Source of the DNA: Triatoma infestans
Taxonomy: Eukaryota > Arthropoda > Insecta > Hemiptera > Reduviidae
DNA: 64,000 bases
Direction of reading: 5' to 3'
Assembly: GCA_011037195.1 (NCBI GenBank)
Contig: JAAEAF010008955.1
Coordinates: forward strand, 1-64,000
Of the stretch, positions 34,071-45,377 are shown in pieces. The first letter of the stretch is position 1, and each line of letters starts with the position of its first letter. Both the position numbers and the translations under genes were made by a program. The notes beneath the pieces were generated by a model. That model saw only the letters and a list, made by a program, of their open reading frames with translations, made no database searches and had not been told where the DNA came from.

Positions 34071-35363
34071 CGAGGGTGGTTTGAAAAGTTCTCGGAATGT
34101 ACTAGAAAGAAGTGTCTTACCTCGGTGGAACTGCTTTTATTTTTCAACATAGTCTCCCTGTAGACTAATGCATTTGGTCCAGCGATGTTCCAATGCCTTT
34201 ATCCCATCTCGAAAATGAGATTCCTCCAGGCCTGCAAAGTACCTCTCCAATTCGGCTGTCAGTTCTTCCGTTGTAGGAAATCTCCGTCCACCGAGGAAAA
34301 TTTTCAGCTTGGGGAAGAGATGAAAGTCTGATGGTGCCAAATCAGGTGAATAAGGTGGATGTGGCAACAATTCGTACCTCAGTTCATGAAGTTTTGCCAT
34401 GGTAATAACACTTGTGTGCGGGCGGGCGTTGTCCTGATGAAAGATGACTTTCTTCCTTGCCAAACCAGGCCTTTTTTCGCGTATCTTTTCCTGTAGTTGG
34501 TCTAGGAGGTTTGCATAGTATTGCCCCGTAATTGTTTGGCCAGTAGGAAGATAATCTATCAGCAGAATGTCTTTTGCATCCCAGAAAACTGAGGCCATGA
34601 CCTTTCCGGCCGAACGTACTGCCTTTGCTTTCTTTGGAGGTGGTGACTCAGCATGTTTCCACTGCTTTGACTGCTGTTTTGTCTCTGGGTATAGTAGTGG
34701 ACCCAAGTTTCATCTGTAGTCACAAACCGGCGCAAAAAATCTTGTTGGTTGCGCTGAAAACGGGCCAGACTTTGTTCGGACATTTCCAATCTGGTACGTT
34801 TATGGTCCAATGTCAAGAGCCGCGGCACCAATCTTGCCGATAATTTTTTCATTCCCAATTCTTCGGTTAAAATGTGATATACCCGTTCAGATGACATCCC
34901 TATAGCTTCAGCAATCTCTCGCACTTTCAGTCGACGATCCTCCATGACCATTTTATGCACTTTTGCGATAAATTCTGGGGTCGTAGCACTTTTTGGCCGT
35001 CCACTACGCGGATCATCATCTAAGCTCTCCCGACCAAATTTAAACTCGCTGGTCCACTTGGCAACAGTTGAATATGAAGGAGCAGAGTCCCCCAGTGTGT
35101 TCTGAAAGTTGGCATGAATTCCCTTTGCTTTCATACCTTTCTTTACAAAGTACTTAATCACTGCTCGAATCTCAGATTTTTCCATTGTCACAAATCACTA
35201 CGCGGGAACAACAACAAAGAGTCGTCACTACCACTCTCCTGCAGCAAGAGCAATGACGCGCCACGTGTTCACTCACAAAGGATGTGTGATTATTGCGCGG
35301 TAACCTCGTTGCTCTAGCACTGACATCTAGCGGTGATTCCGAGAACTTTTCAAACCACCCTCG
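34071..35363 (-). mobile_element. Second mariner, same family as 6241-7532, frameshifted
   Basis: It is 1,293 bp with the same terminal inverted repeats and flanking TA. It differs from the first copy by a handful of substitutions and small indels, so both derive from recent activity of one lineage. Confidence 0.95.
34137..35191 (-). pseudogene. Mariner transposase broken by one frameshift
   Basis: The amino part reads in one frame (35191 down to about 34690) and the carboxyl part in another (about 34690 down to 34137). The cause is one missing G in a G run near 34689 (four in the intact copy, three here), just after the first catalytic block TTDETWVHYYT. Both later catalytic aspartates remain encoded downstream of the break. 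Other changes include W to L in the WVPRLL motif, T6S and M11V. Confidence 0.93.
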
Positions 35364-37087
35364 TACAAACATCTTAATTTCTTTGAAGTAATTAAAATAT
35401 GTCAATATTCACACAAAAAAAAAAAAAAATATTTTTATTTCAACAGTAATTTAAAAAAAAAAAAAATACTTATCATTAAAAAAAGTGATAAAACATTCAA
35501 TAAAATATAAATAATTTGTTTATGATGCATTATTCTGTTTATAGGCTATTAATATTTCTCTTTAAGTGAACGTAAATTAATAATAGTTTACAAGAAAGAA
35601 ATAAAAAAAAAAAAAAAAAAGAAAATAGGAACATAAATGAACAACAAAATGGTAACATAAAAAGATCATAAAATAAAAGCAAGAAAAACACACACACACA
35701 CACACACACACAAATATAGGTAAAAACCTTTCATAATAATAAAGTCTCATAAAAATATACATAAATCATAAAATTACCAATAAAAAACAAAAGTACTGCC
35801 GGATGACTATACATTGTATTATTTTTTTTTTATTTTTATTTTTGTTCTATTGAATTTTTTTTTTATTTTATTTTATTTTTTTTTCTTTCTATATTTTTAT
35901 TTTTAGCATTTTTTTTGTTTTTTTGTTTTTTTGTTTGAGGAATATTATTTCAAATTCTATAATGCTGTTATTATATGTCACAACTTAGTTAAATACAATT
36001 TTTTTTTTTTTTTTTTTGCAAACTGTTGAGAGAAGAGAGAACATTTTTACATGAATACAAATACATACGTAAAAAAAAAAAATAAAAAAGGCTGTTAATA
36101 TTTACAAAACGTCAAACACAGATTTGTTCTTTAAATGGAAATAGTAAAAAATTGTAGCTTTCATTTAAAAATTGTTTATCTTCACATACTAGGAGGAAGT
36201 ATTGTGATCGATTTCAATTTTTCGAAATATGAGAAGTATATAATGAATATATTTTCTCTCTATTTTTATTGGATAATATCCTACATTGTAATAATGATTT
36301 GTATTGGGGGTAAATTAAATATGTTAATTAATAATTAATTGTTATAATTTATATTTGTAATCTTCTCTAAAGTGATCTCGTGAGGTCTGTATTTATACAG
36401 AAGTTGGAGAGGATGAAAAAAATAATTAAATATATAGATTCAAAAAAATATATAATTAAAATAAACAGTTTATGTCAAAAATTAATAAATATAATATTGA
36501 GATACAACAATGACATAAGTGTCTTGTCATTTAGGAGAAACTGATTTTTTAGAAAACTTACATATTTTACATATTTTCTGACTTGAAGAAGGTTGGGTTT
36601 CTTGGGGCACTTCCATCACTCACTACTGTAACTTGGCTTTTTCTCATGACAGACTTCAGTCTTTTTATAGTACAAATTTTGAACTGACCCCTTTCCGTAA
36701 AAAGGGTGCACCTTATATATTCTCCACCCCGGAAAAAGTAAGAAGAGGGAAATTCTCTTTGTCCTAAATAAATGTAGTGATACGGGTAGGCCAGGTATCT
36801 CTGACTCAACTAACTGTTTCTTTTGTGCCTTCCAACCTTCAAAAAAACCCAAATTTATAAATATATACATCGGAAAAATTCCTTACTTTACAATCATAAA
36901 ATATATAACAAGAATATATTTCGATACAATTTACATTTATTAATTCGCCCAAAGATGTACACATTACAACATATCGTAGGAATATGTTTTTTAAGAGCTA
37001 TGATTACGAAATAATTATTTATTTGACAATTTATAATTACTAAATATTTATGTAGTTCTCCCACCTAGTATATTAATCGGTGAAAAA
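35364..37087. other. No gene recognised; AT-rich with (CA)n at about 35690-35712
   Basis: Very AT-rich with T-run blocks (35822-35935, 36001-36017). Around 36600-36870 a minus frame of 84 codons has balanced composition (FEGWKAQKKQLVESEIPGLP) but matches nothing I know. Confidence 0.45.
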
Positions 37088-37107
37088 GAAAAAAAAAAAA
37101 AAAAAAA

Positions 37108-37330
37108 ACCAATGGCGTGACAGCCCATGAAGTGCCAGGGCTTGCCAGACGGCGATTTGTATACGAGGGGCATGTGATAAGCACGCTGCAGTTCCCACGC
37201 CGTTTAGTTCCGGCGCCTTCGCTACCTAGGGCGCTACTAACTGTAGCTTCCCACTTTTTATCACGATGCTGAATCAACATCGACTTTACCGTCCCGGGAA
37301 TCGCGAGTGAGAGCCACTAGACCAACGTGT
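37108..37330 (-). repeat. SINE-2 copy
   Basis: It is homologous to 13647-13858. On minus the head is ctcacacgttggtctagtgg and the 3' end is catgggctgtcacgccattg, followed by a homopolymer (A on plus, 37088-37108). The 3' end resembles that of the RTE-like element at 18160. Confidence 0.65.
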
Positions 37331-37419
37331 GAGAACATTATTGGGTAAATCTAAACTTAAAATAAAACTACTTCTCTGAGGGGAGTATGTCATTTTTCCA
37401 CATCACCTGGACACTCCCC

Positions 37420-38160
37420 TTTAATAGATTTTCTCAGAAGAAGAATTCAAGTAAAAGTGATAGGTCACTATATGTATAATTTTATACCAAATTTAATGAA
37501 ATCAGTTACAGAAAATATAGTAAGCTGAACAAAAAAAAATCTTCAGCAAAAACATACTTTCAGTCAACCGAAACTCAGAAATTTAGCTATTAGTTTTAAT
37601 TGTAATTAATATTAGATAGAGTAATAACCGGAAATGACCCTTCTGAGGAAAGTATAACCTCATACTTCCTCCAGAAAAAAAAAAACACCTTACAACTCCC
37701 TCTTAAAATGGTTTCAAATAAATTACCTACATCTATATAGCGCGTATAGTATCATATTTAAAGAAAAACGTAGGAAAGGGAATAGCTAAGTGGTTAGCGT
37801 ACTGGACTCCTACGCGGAGGTCCTGTGTTCGAGTCCAGCTGTGCTGCCCTTAGATTTTTTTTTCTTCCTAGGAGCCTCTACAGCTCACTATCCGGTGATG
37901 GACAGTGTTTGTCTGTAACGAAAGAACGCTGTCCAGAGGCCGGCATTGCACTGAGAAGGCTCCGGGCGCCCATGACCATAGATGGTTCACGCGCCATTAA
38001 TAAATAAATAAATAAAAAAGTAACCAATTTCAAGAAAATCACAAAAAAGTGATGAATCAATTGAGTAAAGTGGTACTTCCGTTTAAGAAATTTTGACGGA
38101 TAACTTACGTACAACTGAATTCCATGGCGATAATTTAACGGAATGTCAATGTTTAACTTT
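37420..38160 (-). mobile_element. Very diverged repeat B, interrupted by a SINE-1
   Basis: Left of the SINE lie accaaatttaatgaaatcag and ataaccggaaatgacc. Right of it lie aaagtggtacttccgtttaa, gaaattttgacggataactt and ccatggcgataatttaacgg. The order matches a reverse repeat B, so the SINE at 37773-38017 inserted into an old copy. Confidence 0.5.
37773..38017 (+). mobile_element. SINE-1, full-length reference copy
   Basis: The tRNA-derived head (ggaaagggaatagctaagtg; A box TAGCTAAGTGGTTAGCG; B box GTTCGAGTCC) is followed by a cttagatttttttttcttcc spacer and a core (gatggacagtgtttgtctgt; aggccggcattgcactgaga). The end is aggctccgggcgcccatgac with an (AATA)n tail. Its ends cannot form an acceptor stem, so it is not a tRNA gene. 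Confidence 0.85.
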
Positions 38161-38663
38161 TTTGGGGCTTTTGAATGGAACCTCTAAGAAAATATTCATT
38201 GAACGGGGGTTAACTAATGGGAGTTTCAGAAATGTAGTACATAACTTTTTGTAATTTATTGTTTACTTGATTATAAAAGCATAATTTTCAGAACTTCTAC
38301 TTTACTTTAATAATATTATTGTTTTTTTTTTTTAAGCAATTTCTTCCAAAGTTTAAAATTTCTTTACTACACTGATTGGCCAAAAATTCCGACCACTTAA
38401 AAAAAATTACATTTAATAAATAATATAAAATTGTCTAGTCCTGTTTTCACCAGTTATTTTGTTTTGGCAATTAATAGTTAATACTTTTATAGTAAATTGA
38501 TAAATTTTAGAGTAAATTGGGCTCTAATCTCACAAAACGAAATTTCCCACTTGATTCTGTTTGAGCAATCAGAAGGTGTGATAAAGCAATCAGACGCCTA
38601 GAAGGTGTGATAAATACAAGAGGAGGTAATACTCGGTATTAGCACAACCCCATTAAAAAAAAA

Positions 38664-39493
38664 TCTGGTGTGAAACACTCACACAACTTGCTCTTACTCC
38701 AGATCTCAAAATTATAATAGACAAATTTTATAGTTTGTGCACCAAATTTAATGAAATTTGTCGAAAACTGAAAAAAAAACTATTCAGTAAAAGCGCACTT
38801 CCGGTTTACTGATTTTCATCACACCCGGAATTTTGGCCAACTATTTATTTCTAATTAATTTCATTTGGATGATAGAGTTGTATAATCAAGTATGATAGCA
38901 CTTTAGAGGAAGCTGTAACCCTACCCCTCTCCTAAAAGTGCCCTTAAATGAATTTTCCCAGAGAAATTTTTATATAAAAGTTTGTAGATCTTTGAATGTT
39001 TAGTTTATATGTGTAGTTTCAAGAAAATCGTCGGGGCCATTTTTGAGAAAATCGCGAAAAAGTGAAAAAATCATATTTAGTAAAGTGTTAAAACAAAAGC
39101 ACTTCCGGTTTTCCGATTTTTCTCAAACTCGGAATTTCAACAACATATTTAATTCTAATTAACATTATTTAAATGACCGAATTGTGTAATAACCTTTAGA
39201 GGTAACCTAACCCCACCCCCACCCCCAGAAGGGCCCTTAAATCAATTTTCCCAGAGAAATGTTTCAAATAGAAGTTGTAGCTCCTTGTATATGTAGTTGA
39301 TGTATCATGTTTAAAGAAAATCCTTGGAGCCATTTTTGAGAAAAACGCAAAAAAGTAAAAAAGTCAACTAGTAAAGTGGTACTTCCGGTTGAGGAATTTT
39401 GACAGATAACGCACAGTCAGATCGCATGGTGATACCTAAGCAGAATATTAAGTTTCAGTTTTCTACGGTTTTTTGTTTTTGAACTATGCTGTT

Positions 39494-39540
<47 letters not shown>

Positions 39541-39664
39541 CATTTGCTAAAAACCACTTTTTTGGACTCAGGGGACCTCAAAACGGATATTTCCGGTGAA
39601 AACTCGATATCGAAAATTTGACACGATTACAATACTTCCTCTTACCAGGAGTAAGAGAAAGTAA
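38664..39664 (-). mobile_element. Repeat B, full-length copy (1,001 bp)
   Basis: It runs from tctggtgtgaaacactcaca to a terminal hairpin (CTCTTACcagGAGTAAGAG). It includes a long (AC)n tract at 39498-39537 and three ACTTCCGG motifs near 38809, 39111 and 39382. This copy defines both ends of the family because it lies inside a known Tc1-like element. Confidence 0.88.
39498..39537. repeat. (AC)n microsatellite, about 20 units
   Basis: This is an expanded form of the dinucleotide tract found at the same place in every long repeat B copy. Confidence 0.95.
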
Positions 39665-40309
39665 TAATGTAAAACTTGATTTTTAATAACCTTTGTAATT
39701 CAATTTTTTTTTTCATTGAAAATCATTTAACTTATAAACGATAAAAATTATTAAAAAATTGAAAACTATACATAGAATTAGTCAATTTTTCAGGTGGCCG
39801 GAATTTTTTGCCGATGAGTGTATAATGTATATGTGAGGCAACCCTGCCTTATGTTTTTTTTTTAATTTTTATTATCTAGATATTAAAAATAATACAGCGT
39901 TTGTCAATGATTTTAGTGGAATAATTTTTACATTATTCAAAAGTAATATAAAAAAATAGTTATTTATCAAATCGGCTACTGAACAAGTGTTTAAGAATTC
40001 CACTTCAGTGTTAAATATTAAATTTTTTTTGCATCCGATTAAAGTGGTTCTTAACTGATATGAATATGAAAAGTTACTTTAAGTCAAGTCAAATACTCCC
40101 TCTCTCTATAACCTGTTTTTTTTTTTTTTTAGCACAACTCAAGTATTTGGAATTTGGAATGTAAAAATAAAAAAAAAATGACCGCCTTTCAATAAATAAA
40201 AAATAATTTTTTATTACCTTTTATGAATTTTTATTATTAATGTTCAAAGTTTAGCCTATTGAGATTGACAGTCATCTTTCTGCCAACGATGGAAATCTCA
40301 TTCTATCAT

Positions 40310-40530
40310 TTTCATTATAAAGTCCAGTGCAGTTAGTGTAAATTTAGCTACATTATATTAGTGTCAGCATATCTCGTTCATTTAATCAAACCTAATTTCT
40401 CTCCTCAACAACCCCCATTATAACGGGCAGTGTTGTCAGTAACTAGAGAAAACTGCTTGAAGGCCGGCAGTGCATTGATAAGGCTCCGGGAGGCACAATA
40501 GATCTTTTAGGTCGCAGTGCAATAATCCCC
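40310..40530 (+). repeat. LTR-like X 3' part joined to a SINE-1 tail
   Basis: 40310-40423 matches the end of repeat X (gtccagtgcagttagtgtaa; caaacctaatttctctcctc). At 40424-40520 it continues directly with the SINE-1 core (agaaaactgcttgaaggccg) and the alternative SINE tail aggcacaatagatctttt. Confidence 0.5.
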
Positions 40531-40571
40531 AACAACAATATACCCTACCAACAATATAAACATAGTAGCTG

Positions 40572-40918
40572 TAATAGCAAGAGAGAATTGCATCAGCAAG
40601 AGAAAGCAGACAGACAGAGAATTAAGAGAGAGAGAGAGAGAAGGGCCCTCTCTGGTACTCTCTGACTTAAGCAGGCTAGAGTGGGAGAACCTGTATATAA
40701 GCCAGTGAGAATCTACCTAACATCATCTATCTAGATATCTATCTATCTATCAGATTCAACCATACATCGCATCGTTTTATATCTCTACTCTCACCTTTTA
40801 TTCTATAAAATCATTACAAGTCCAGTGCAGTTTGTGTAAACTTATAGCTATATTATAACAGTGTCTTCATATCTCGTCTAACTGGTCAAACCTAATTTCT
40901 CTCCTCATCAAATCCATG
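40572..40918 (+). repeat. LTR-like repeat X
   Basis: It is nearly the same as 45378-45668. A GA-rich start is followed by gtactctctgacttaagcag, a TATA-like box in gagaacctgtatataagcc, a (ATCT)n stretch, then ttattctataaaatcattac and caaacctaatttctctcct. It is promoter-like but has no gene attached. Confidence 0.55.
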
Positions 40919-40964
40919 GCGTACTTCAAATCCTTCCTTAGACTCCTCAGAATCCGCTAAAATC

Positions 40965-41245
40965 AACTTTTTCCAGACAAAATGTTTCAAATGAAAATAA
41001 TAGGCATTTATGTGTGTGGGTGTGTGTATACAAAGATACAAGAAAATCCTTAGAGCCATTTTCGAAAAGAACACAGTAAAATGAAAATCCATTTTCAGTC
41101 TAAAGTTGCACTTCTGGTTGTTGGAGTTGGTCTAAAAGCTTGGCTGATAGACGCGTTGGAAAGTACCTAAGCGAAATAACAAGTCTGAGCTTCTTGCAAT
41201 TTTTTGAGACATAAACCTCGAACTCAGAAGACTACAAAACATTAT
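40965..41245 (-). repeat. Diverged repeat B fragment
   Basis: It holds ccttagagccattttcgaaa, aaagttgcacttctggttgt and a GT-rich tract, in the order of a reverse repeat B. Confidence 0.4.
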
Positions 41246-42320
41246 ATTTCTGAAAGAAAACTTAATTAATTTCGAAAATCTCATACGTTCGTAATATTTC
41301 CACTTACAGCAAGGAGAAAAAAAATAAAAATACTCTTAATTTTTTAAATAATATTAAATAAAAATCATGAGCAATGAAAGTGCTAAAACAGTACATAGTA
41401 GAGTGAGTTCTCTCGTTATCAACAGCACCAGATCTCACTTCCTTCCTACCACACTGTGGACCAACAATACTAGCACATTGTGCAACAGGAAGTGGTAAGA
41501 ATATAAAACTAAAAGATGTATAGTAAATTTGAAAATATAAAAGTTATATTAATTTTTGCAATATAATAATAATAATAAAAAACAAAAAGTTTGGAGATAA
41601 TAAATTTGATCATAAACCGGAAACGAAAATAGTTTTCAGCATATTACAAAAATTAACCGAGTGGTAAAACAAAAATTATACTTGCTAATTAGCTAAGTTA
41701 TTTAAGATGCTATGAACCCGACGTGGTGGGGTGTTATCTGTTTTTAGACCTAGACCTTCATAATAGTGAATTGAGGCGCCACTTTTCGAAGATCCTTTAT
41801 AAACATTGTCTAGCCCATTTCTGTCGGGTGTTGTATTCTCCAACATCAACGGCATTTCTGGCTGGCCTAGGCCTTGCCGTACAAAATCTTCTTGAAAAGT
41901 TTTCCATCCACCATTCCACCCATCTAACAGTTTATAAAATCTTTTCAATTCCATAATGCATCGCTGTCAGTCTTATCGTGATATAAATAGCTAGGATTAA
42001 ATATTTCATGGAGAATTTTGCTTTATAAGATCCTGAAAATATTTTTCGATTTATATTATCAATGACCTTCTTTCTTCTTTCGTGTCACTAAATCAGCACA
42101 TGTTTGTCAAAGTTTTTGTCGAGTATTCATTCTATTGTAGCCTTGTTTGGACTTTAAGGTTTGTGACGTGAAAAAACTAACAAGGACGGACTCTCAACCA
42201 ATGACAATACTAAAAGAATGATTTGAAACCTAGAAAAGAGAGAGAGGTAGACTTACCTCTGACATCCTTTCCTAAACTGATGTGAATAATTCGTTTACTG
42301 AAGATTCTAAAAGAAGATTC
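41246..42320. other. No supported gene apart from the orphan frame below
   Basis: AT-rich flanks surround a more balanced ~270-bp block at 41685-41954. Confidence 0.4.
41685..41954 (-). CDS. Orphan 89-codon frame, function unknown
   Basis: An ATG-to-TAG frame on minus has a balanced, protein-like composition (MELKRFYKLLDGWNGGWKTF at the start, IHYYEGLGLKTDNTPPRR near the end). It is unlike the AT-biased chance frames around it. I recognise no family, signal peptide or membrane segment. It could be a coding exon, a fragment of an unrecognised transposon protein, or chance. No splice sites, promoter or paralogue were identified. Confidence 0.2.
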   Translation of the reverse strand: MELKRFYKLLDGWNGGWKTFQEDFVRQGLGQPEMPLMLENTTPDRNGLDNVYKGSSKSGASIHYYEGLGLKTDNTPPRRVHSILNNLAN

Positions 42321-42329
42321 TTTACAGAA

Positions 42330-42690
42330 CACCTGTGAATTTATTGTAGGGGTAGTGAACCCCCACCACTCATCCACTGTAGCGAGTGAACCCCCACCAC
42401 TCATAAACAGCCCCTCGCGCACAGAGAGAGGAGAGGGCTCGGCGAGTGTATATAAATACGAGAGAGACAGTCAGAAACCATTCTGAAAAATTCTTACACT
42501 CAAACATCCACTCCGTACATATCGTTTAGCCACGTCAGTCTGTCAGTTCAGTTCAGTTCATTTAGTGTAAAGTCTTTGGTATACAGTCAGTTATATATTT
42601 ACATATATCAATTATATATCTTATACCTATATTAAGGTGTTATTTATCTATCATCTTCAACAACCAACATCTCCTCACAACACCCTTACA
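42330..42690 (+). repeat. LTR-like repeat, group Y
   Basis: It contains a 22-bp-scale internal direct repeat (gtgaacccccaccactcat, near 42355 and 42386), a TATA-like gtatataaatacgag at about 42447, tagtgtaaagtctttggtat, and a pyrimidine-rich end (catctcctcacaacaccctt). Confidence 0.45.
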
Positions 42691-42849
42691 TTTATATGGG
42701 AACAAAAAGTTGTGAGTTGAAATGCAAACTAAACGCTATAATGCTTCATAAAGAGCAGACAATTCAGCTATGAAGGCCCTGGTCAGGTCACTGAAGTGAA
42801 ACCAGTACCATACTTTATCAACATATAATCAAATCCAACATCGGAAATA

Positions 42850-42960
42850 TTTTCGGTGATAACTAGCATCATTTTGTGACCGATTTCGGGTGTTCACTCA
42901 CATCACCAGGGCTAAAATCAATTTACACACTGATTTGTTATAGGCCTAATTGGGTTAGAA
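42850..42960 (-). repeat. Motif D half-unit, degenerate
   Basis: It resembles the left arms of the motif D foldbacks (atcggaaatattttcggtga; gtgaccgatttcgggtgttc). The core is changed to CTGGTGA, and no matching right arm lies nearby. Confidence 0.5.
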
Positions 42961-43440
42961 GGAGTTCTCTTTATTTCTATGTAAAGCCACATGTTGTTTC
43001 CATTTTCAAAAAGACCTTGTATTTTTTGGTTCTTTAAAAAAAAAGAAGGAAACAATGGATGTCAAACGAAAATTTATCAGACAGAAAAAAAGCATCCCCC
43101 CTACGCAACCACTAATTATTTATGTGTTTTGTTCGGCAAAAAGAGGTCTCGTAGGAGTCTATATTCATATTGATGTAATTAGAAAGGCGGAGCCTCAACT
43201 TGGGCGCCACTAAGCTTTACCCATTTGCAAATAAATATTAGCATAACAAGAAAAGGGGCCGGGGCGTAGGCGGAGATCCCCAGCTGTCGATTACTAAATA
43301 TTACAGCAAGAAAAACAAAACTATATTAAAATATTTATACAATAATTTTATTATAATCAAAAAATTTATCATTTATTCTTGCATTACATAAATTTAAAAT
43401 TTAATCATTCATTTTTTTCAATTAATTTTTGGATTAGTTA
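42961..43440. other. No gene seen
   Basis: Mixed sequence with a GC-rich patch at about 43190-43290; not recognised. Confidence 0.45.
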
Positions 43441-43441
43441 A

Positions 43442-44215
43442 TTTTTAGTTGTGGCTTATTGATTTTTTTTTTTTTTTTCTAATTTAATTTAATATTTAGT
43501 TGATTTATTATAATTCTGCCCATCTCTGCCTTGACTATGCAGACTAGAAAAAAATTTAGATTACTGAAACGTGTAGCTTCCTATGTTGATTCTTTACTAA
43601 CTTTCATTGTCTTGAAACGGTCTCTATTTTCGAGTCCTATAATTTGGAGCACCAAGTTAATCTAGTTACCAAATATGACTCACAAACAATAAATTTTATC
43701 ATCAGAGACATTTTCCGTGATAGCCTGCTTCATTTTTTTGGTCATCGACCGGTTTCGGGCGTTCGCCCATCTTCAGGATGGGTTTTTCAGACAGTGTTGT
43801 GATAACACAGACTTCCACTGAGCAAATTCAGTTTACACACTCGTAGATTAATGTGTAATCTACAACCTGTAGGATTAAAAAAAAAAGAGACCGTTTCAAG
43901 ACAATGAAAGTTAGTAAAGAATCAAATATATAGGAAGTTTGAGTAATCTGAATTTTTCGGTTGTCAGTATATTCAAGGCAGAGATGGGCAGAAGTACGAG
44001 TATAATAAATCAACTAATTATTAAATTAAATTAAAACAATAAGCCACAACTAAAAAATTTGGTGTATGTAAAGTGAATTTGCTCTGTGCAAGTCTGTGTT
44101 GTCACATTGTCTGAAAAACGCATCCTGAAGATGGCCGAACGCCCGAAACCAGTCGATGACCACAAAATGAAGCAGTCTACCACGGGTAAATGTCTCTGAT
44201 GCTATCCAGCTCTGC
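43442..44215. repeat. Interleaved inverted repeats (A-B-A'-B') with outward hammerhead-like motifs
   Basis: Segment A (43442-43630) is inverted at A' (43884-44057). Segment B (43698-43845) is inverted at B' (44070-44215). B holds on minus the best motif D: CATC/GATG stem I (43777-43780 and 43743-43746), core CTGAAGA, stem II GGGC/GCCC with loop GAAC, GAAA, ACCGGT and GTC. B' holds on plus CATC 44121-44124, CTGAAGA 44125-44131, GAAACCAGTC and GATG 44155-44158. Confidence 0.75.
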
Positions 44216-45375
44216 GGAACCACTACTACCTCAACAAGTAATAACTTAGCTTACTCTATTTTTATAAGGAAGAAACTCTTCATATTATATATTGGATATT
44301 ATATATCGATATTTATATTGGAAACAAAAAAAAAAAAAAAAAAGGAATACGAATAGTGCAGAGAAATATAAAAATATTATTTAAACGAACTTAAAAATAA
44401 ATATGTTACCTAATAAAACAGAAATACAGAAAATATTAAAGTAGAAACAGAGAAACTGAAATATTATTTTTTTATGAATACCTAAAAAACAAAAAACTAA
44501 ATAAAAAGCAAGATAAAAAAGCAATATAGAACAATGAATGAAACAAATATAAAATGTACAACAATACGTACAGACATAAACAAATTGAATACATACTATA
44601 TTCCTGTTTTATGTATATATATATATATTTATATTGTCCGCCTATACAATGTACAAGTATTCTTGATACTTACATAATACACAATTTCATACAATTCTAC
44701 GATAACAACAAAATATAACATGTTACTTTATTGATATTGTATGTATAATGTAAAATACATTCTCTCTTAAATATATATATACATATATAGATTTATTTAT
44801 TTATTTATTTGTTATTTATTAAAAACTAGCTTGGAACATATCTATGACATGATGATTGTAGGAAGCTTTAAAGTGATTTCAGCACTGTGATAACTTTGTT
44901 TTATTCGTTATATTATATATAGAGCTTATCAATATAGTGTAAAAAAAGCTATTGTAGTTGTTACATAATGCTTGATGACCATACACACCTCGTTGGAAGA
45001 ATTGAAAGATTATTGACCTGGCTCCAAAAAAAAAAAAAAAAAAAAAAACGGTTTCGGGTACTTCCTTCCACATTGTTGTACCCATAAGTTGCACAACCAT
45101 TGGATTTCAGTTTCATGGGACCATGTAAGTACTTTCTACAGGTTAGGAAATCAACACATAGCTTCTTAACTATCCGGGAAGAGATGTTATACAGTACCAA
45201 ATAGCCGGAGAAACAATGCAAAATGGTCTTTCCGGATTTGGAAAAAAAACGAGTATAGATGTCTGGGTTAAATGACTGAAGTGTTGTAAATAGTGGGCTC
45301 ATGATGGTTGTCCAGAGTGGGATGAAGATGATATAAATGAATACTAGTGTGTTCAGGTCTCTGGTTTTACCCTTG
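44216..45375. other. No gene seen
   Basis: Very AT-rich to about 44880, then more mixed. A 20-base A run lies at about 45027-45048. Confidence 0.55.
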
Positions 45376-45377
45376 TA

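Larger units (their letters stand above)
38370..39820 (+). mobile_element. Internally deleted Tc1-like element carrying a repeat B
   Basis: Terminal inverted repeats start CACTGATTGGCCAAAAATTC on the left, with a matching CACTCATCGGCAAAAAATTC reversed on the right. TA flanks both sides. At about 38518-38650 the plus strand keeps a scrap of the transposase carboxyl end (ALISQNEISHLI). The rest of the gene is gone. A complete repeat B sits inside at 38664-39664. Confidence 0.8.

Noticed and set aside
35465..35762. Minus-strand frame of repeated Val-Cys residues
   Set aside because: It is only the translation of a (CA)n microsatellite and A runs.
37773..37850. Possible tRNA genes at the SINE heads (also 19486, 60178, 61329 and reverse at 17366)
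   Set aside because: A and B boxes are present, but no acceptor stem closes, and the SINE body and tail follow directly.
43698..44215. Spaced inverted repeats considered as a CRISPR-like array
   Set aside because: Repeats are inverted, long and irregular, in eukaryotic transposon DNA; there is no regular repeat-spacer unit.
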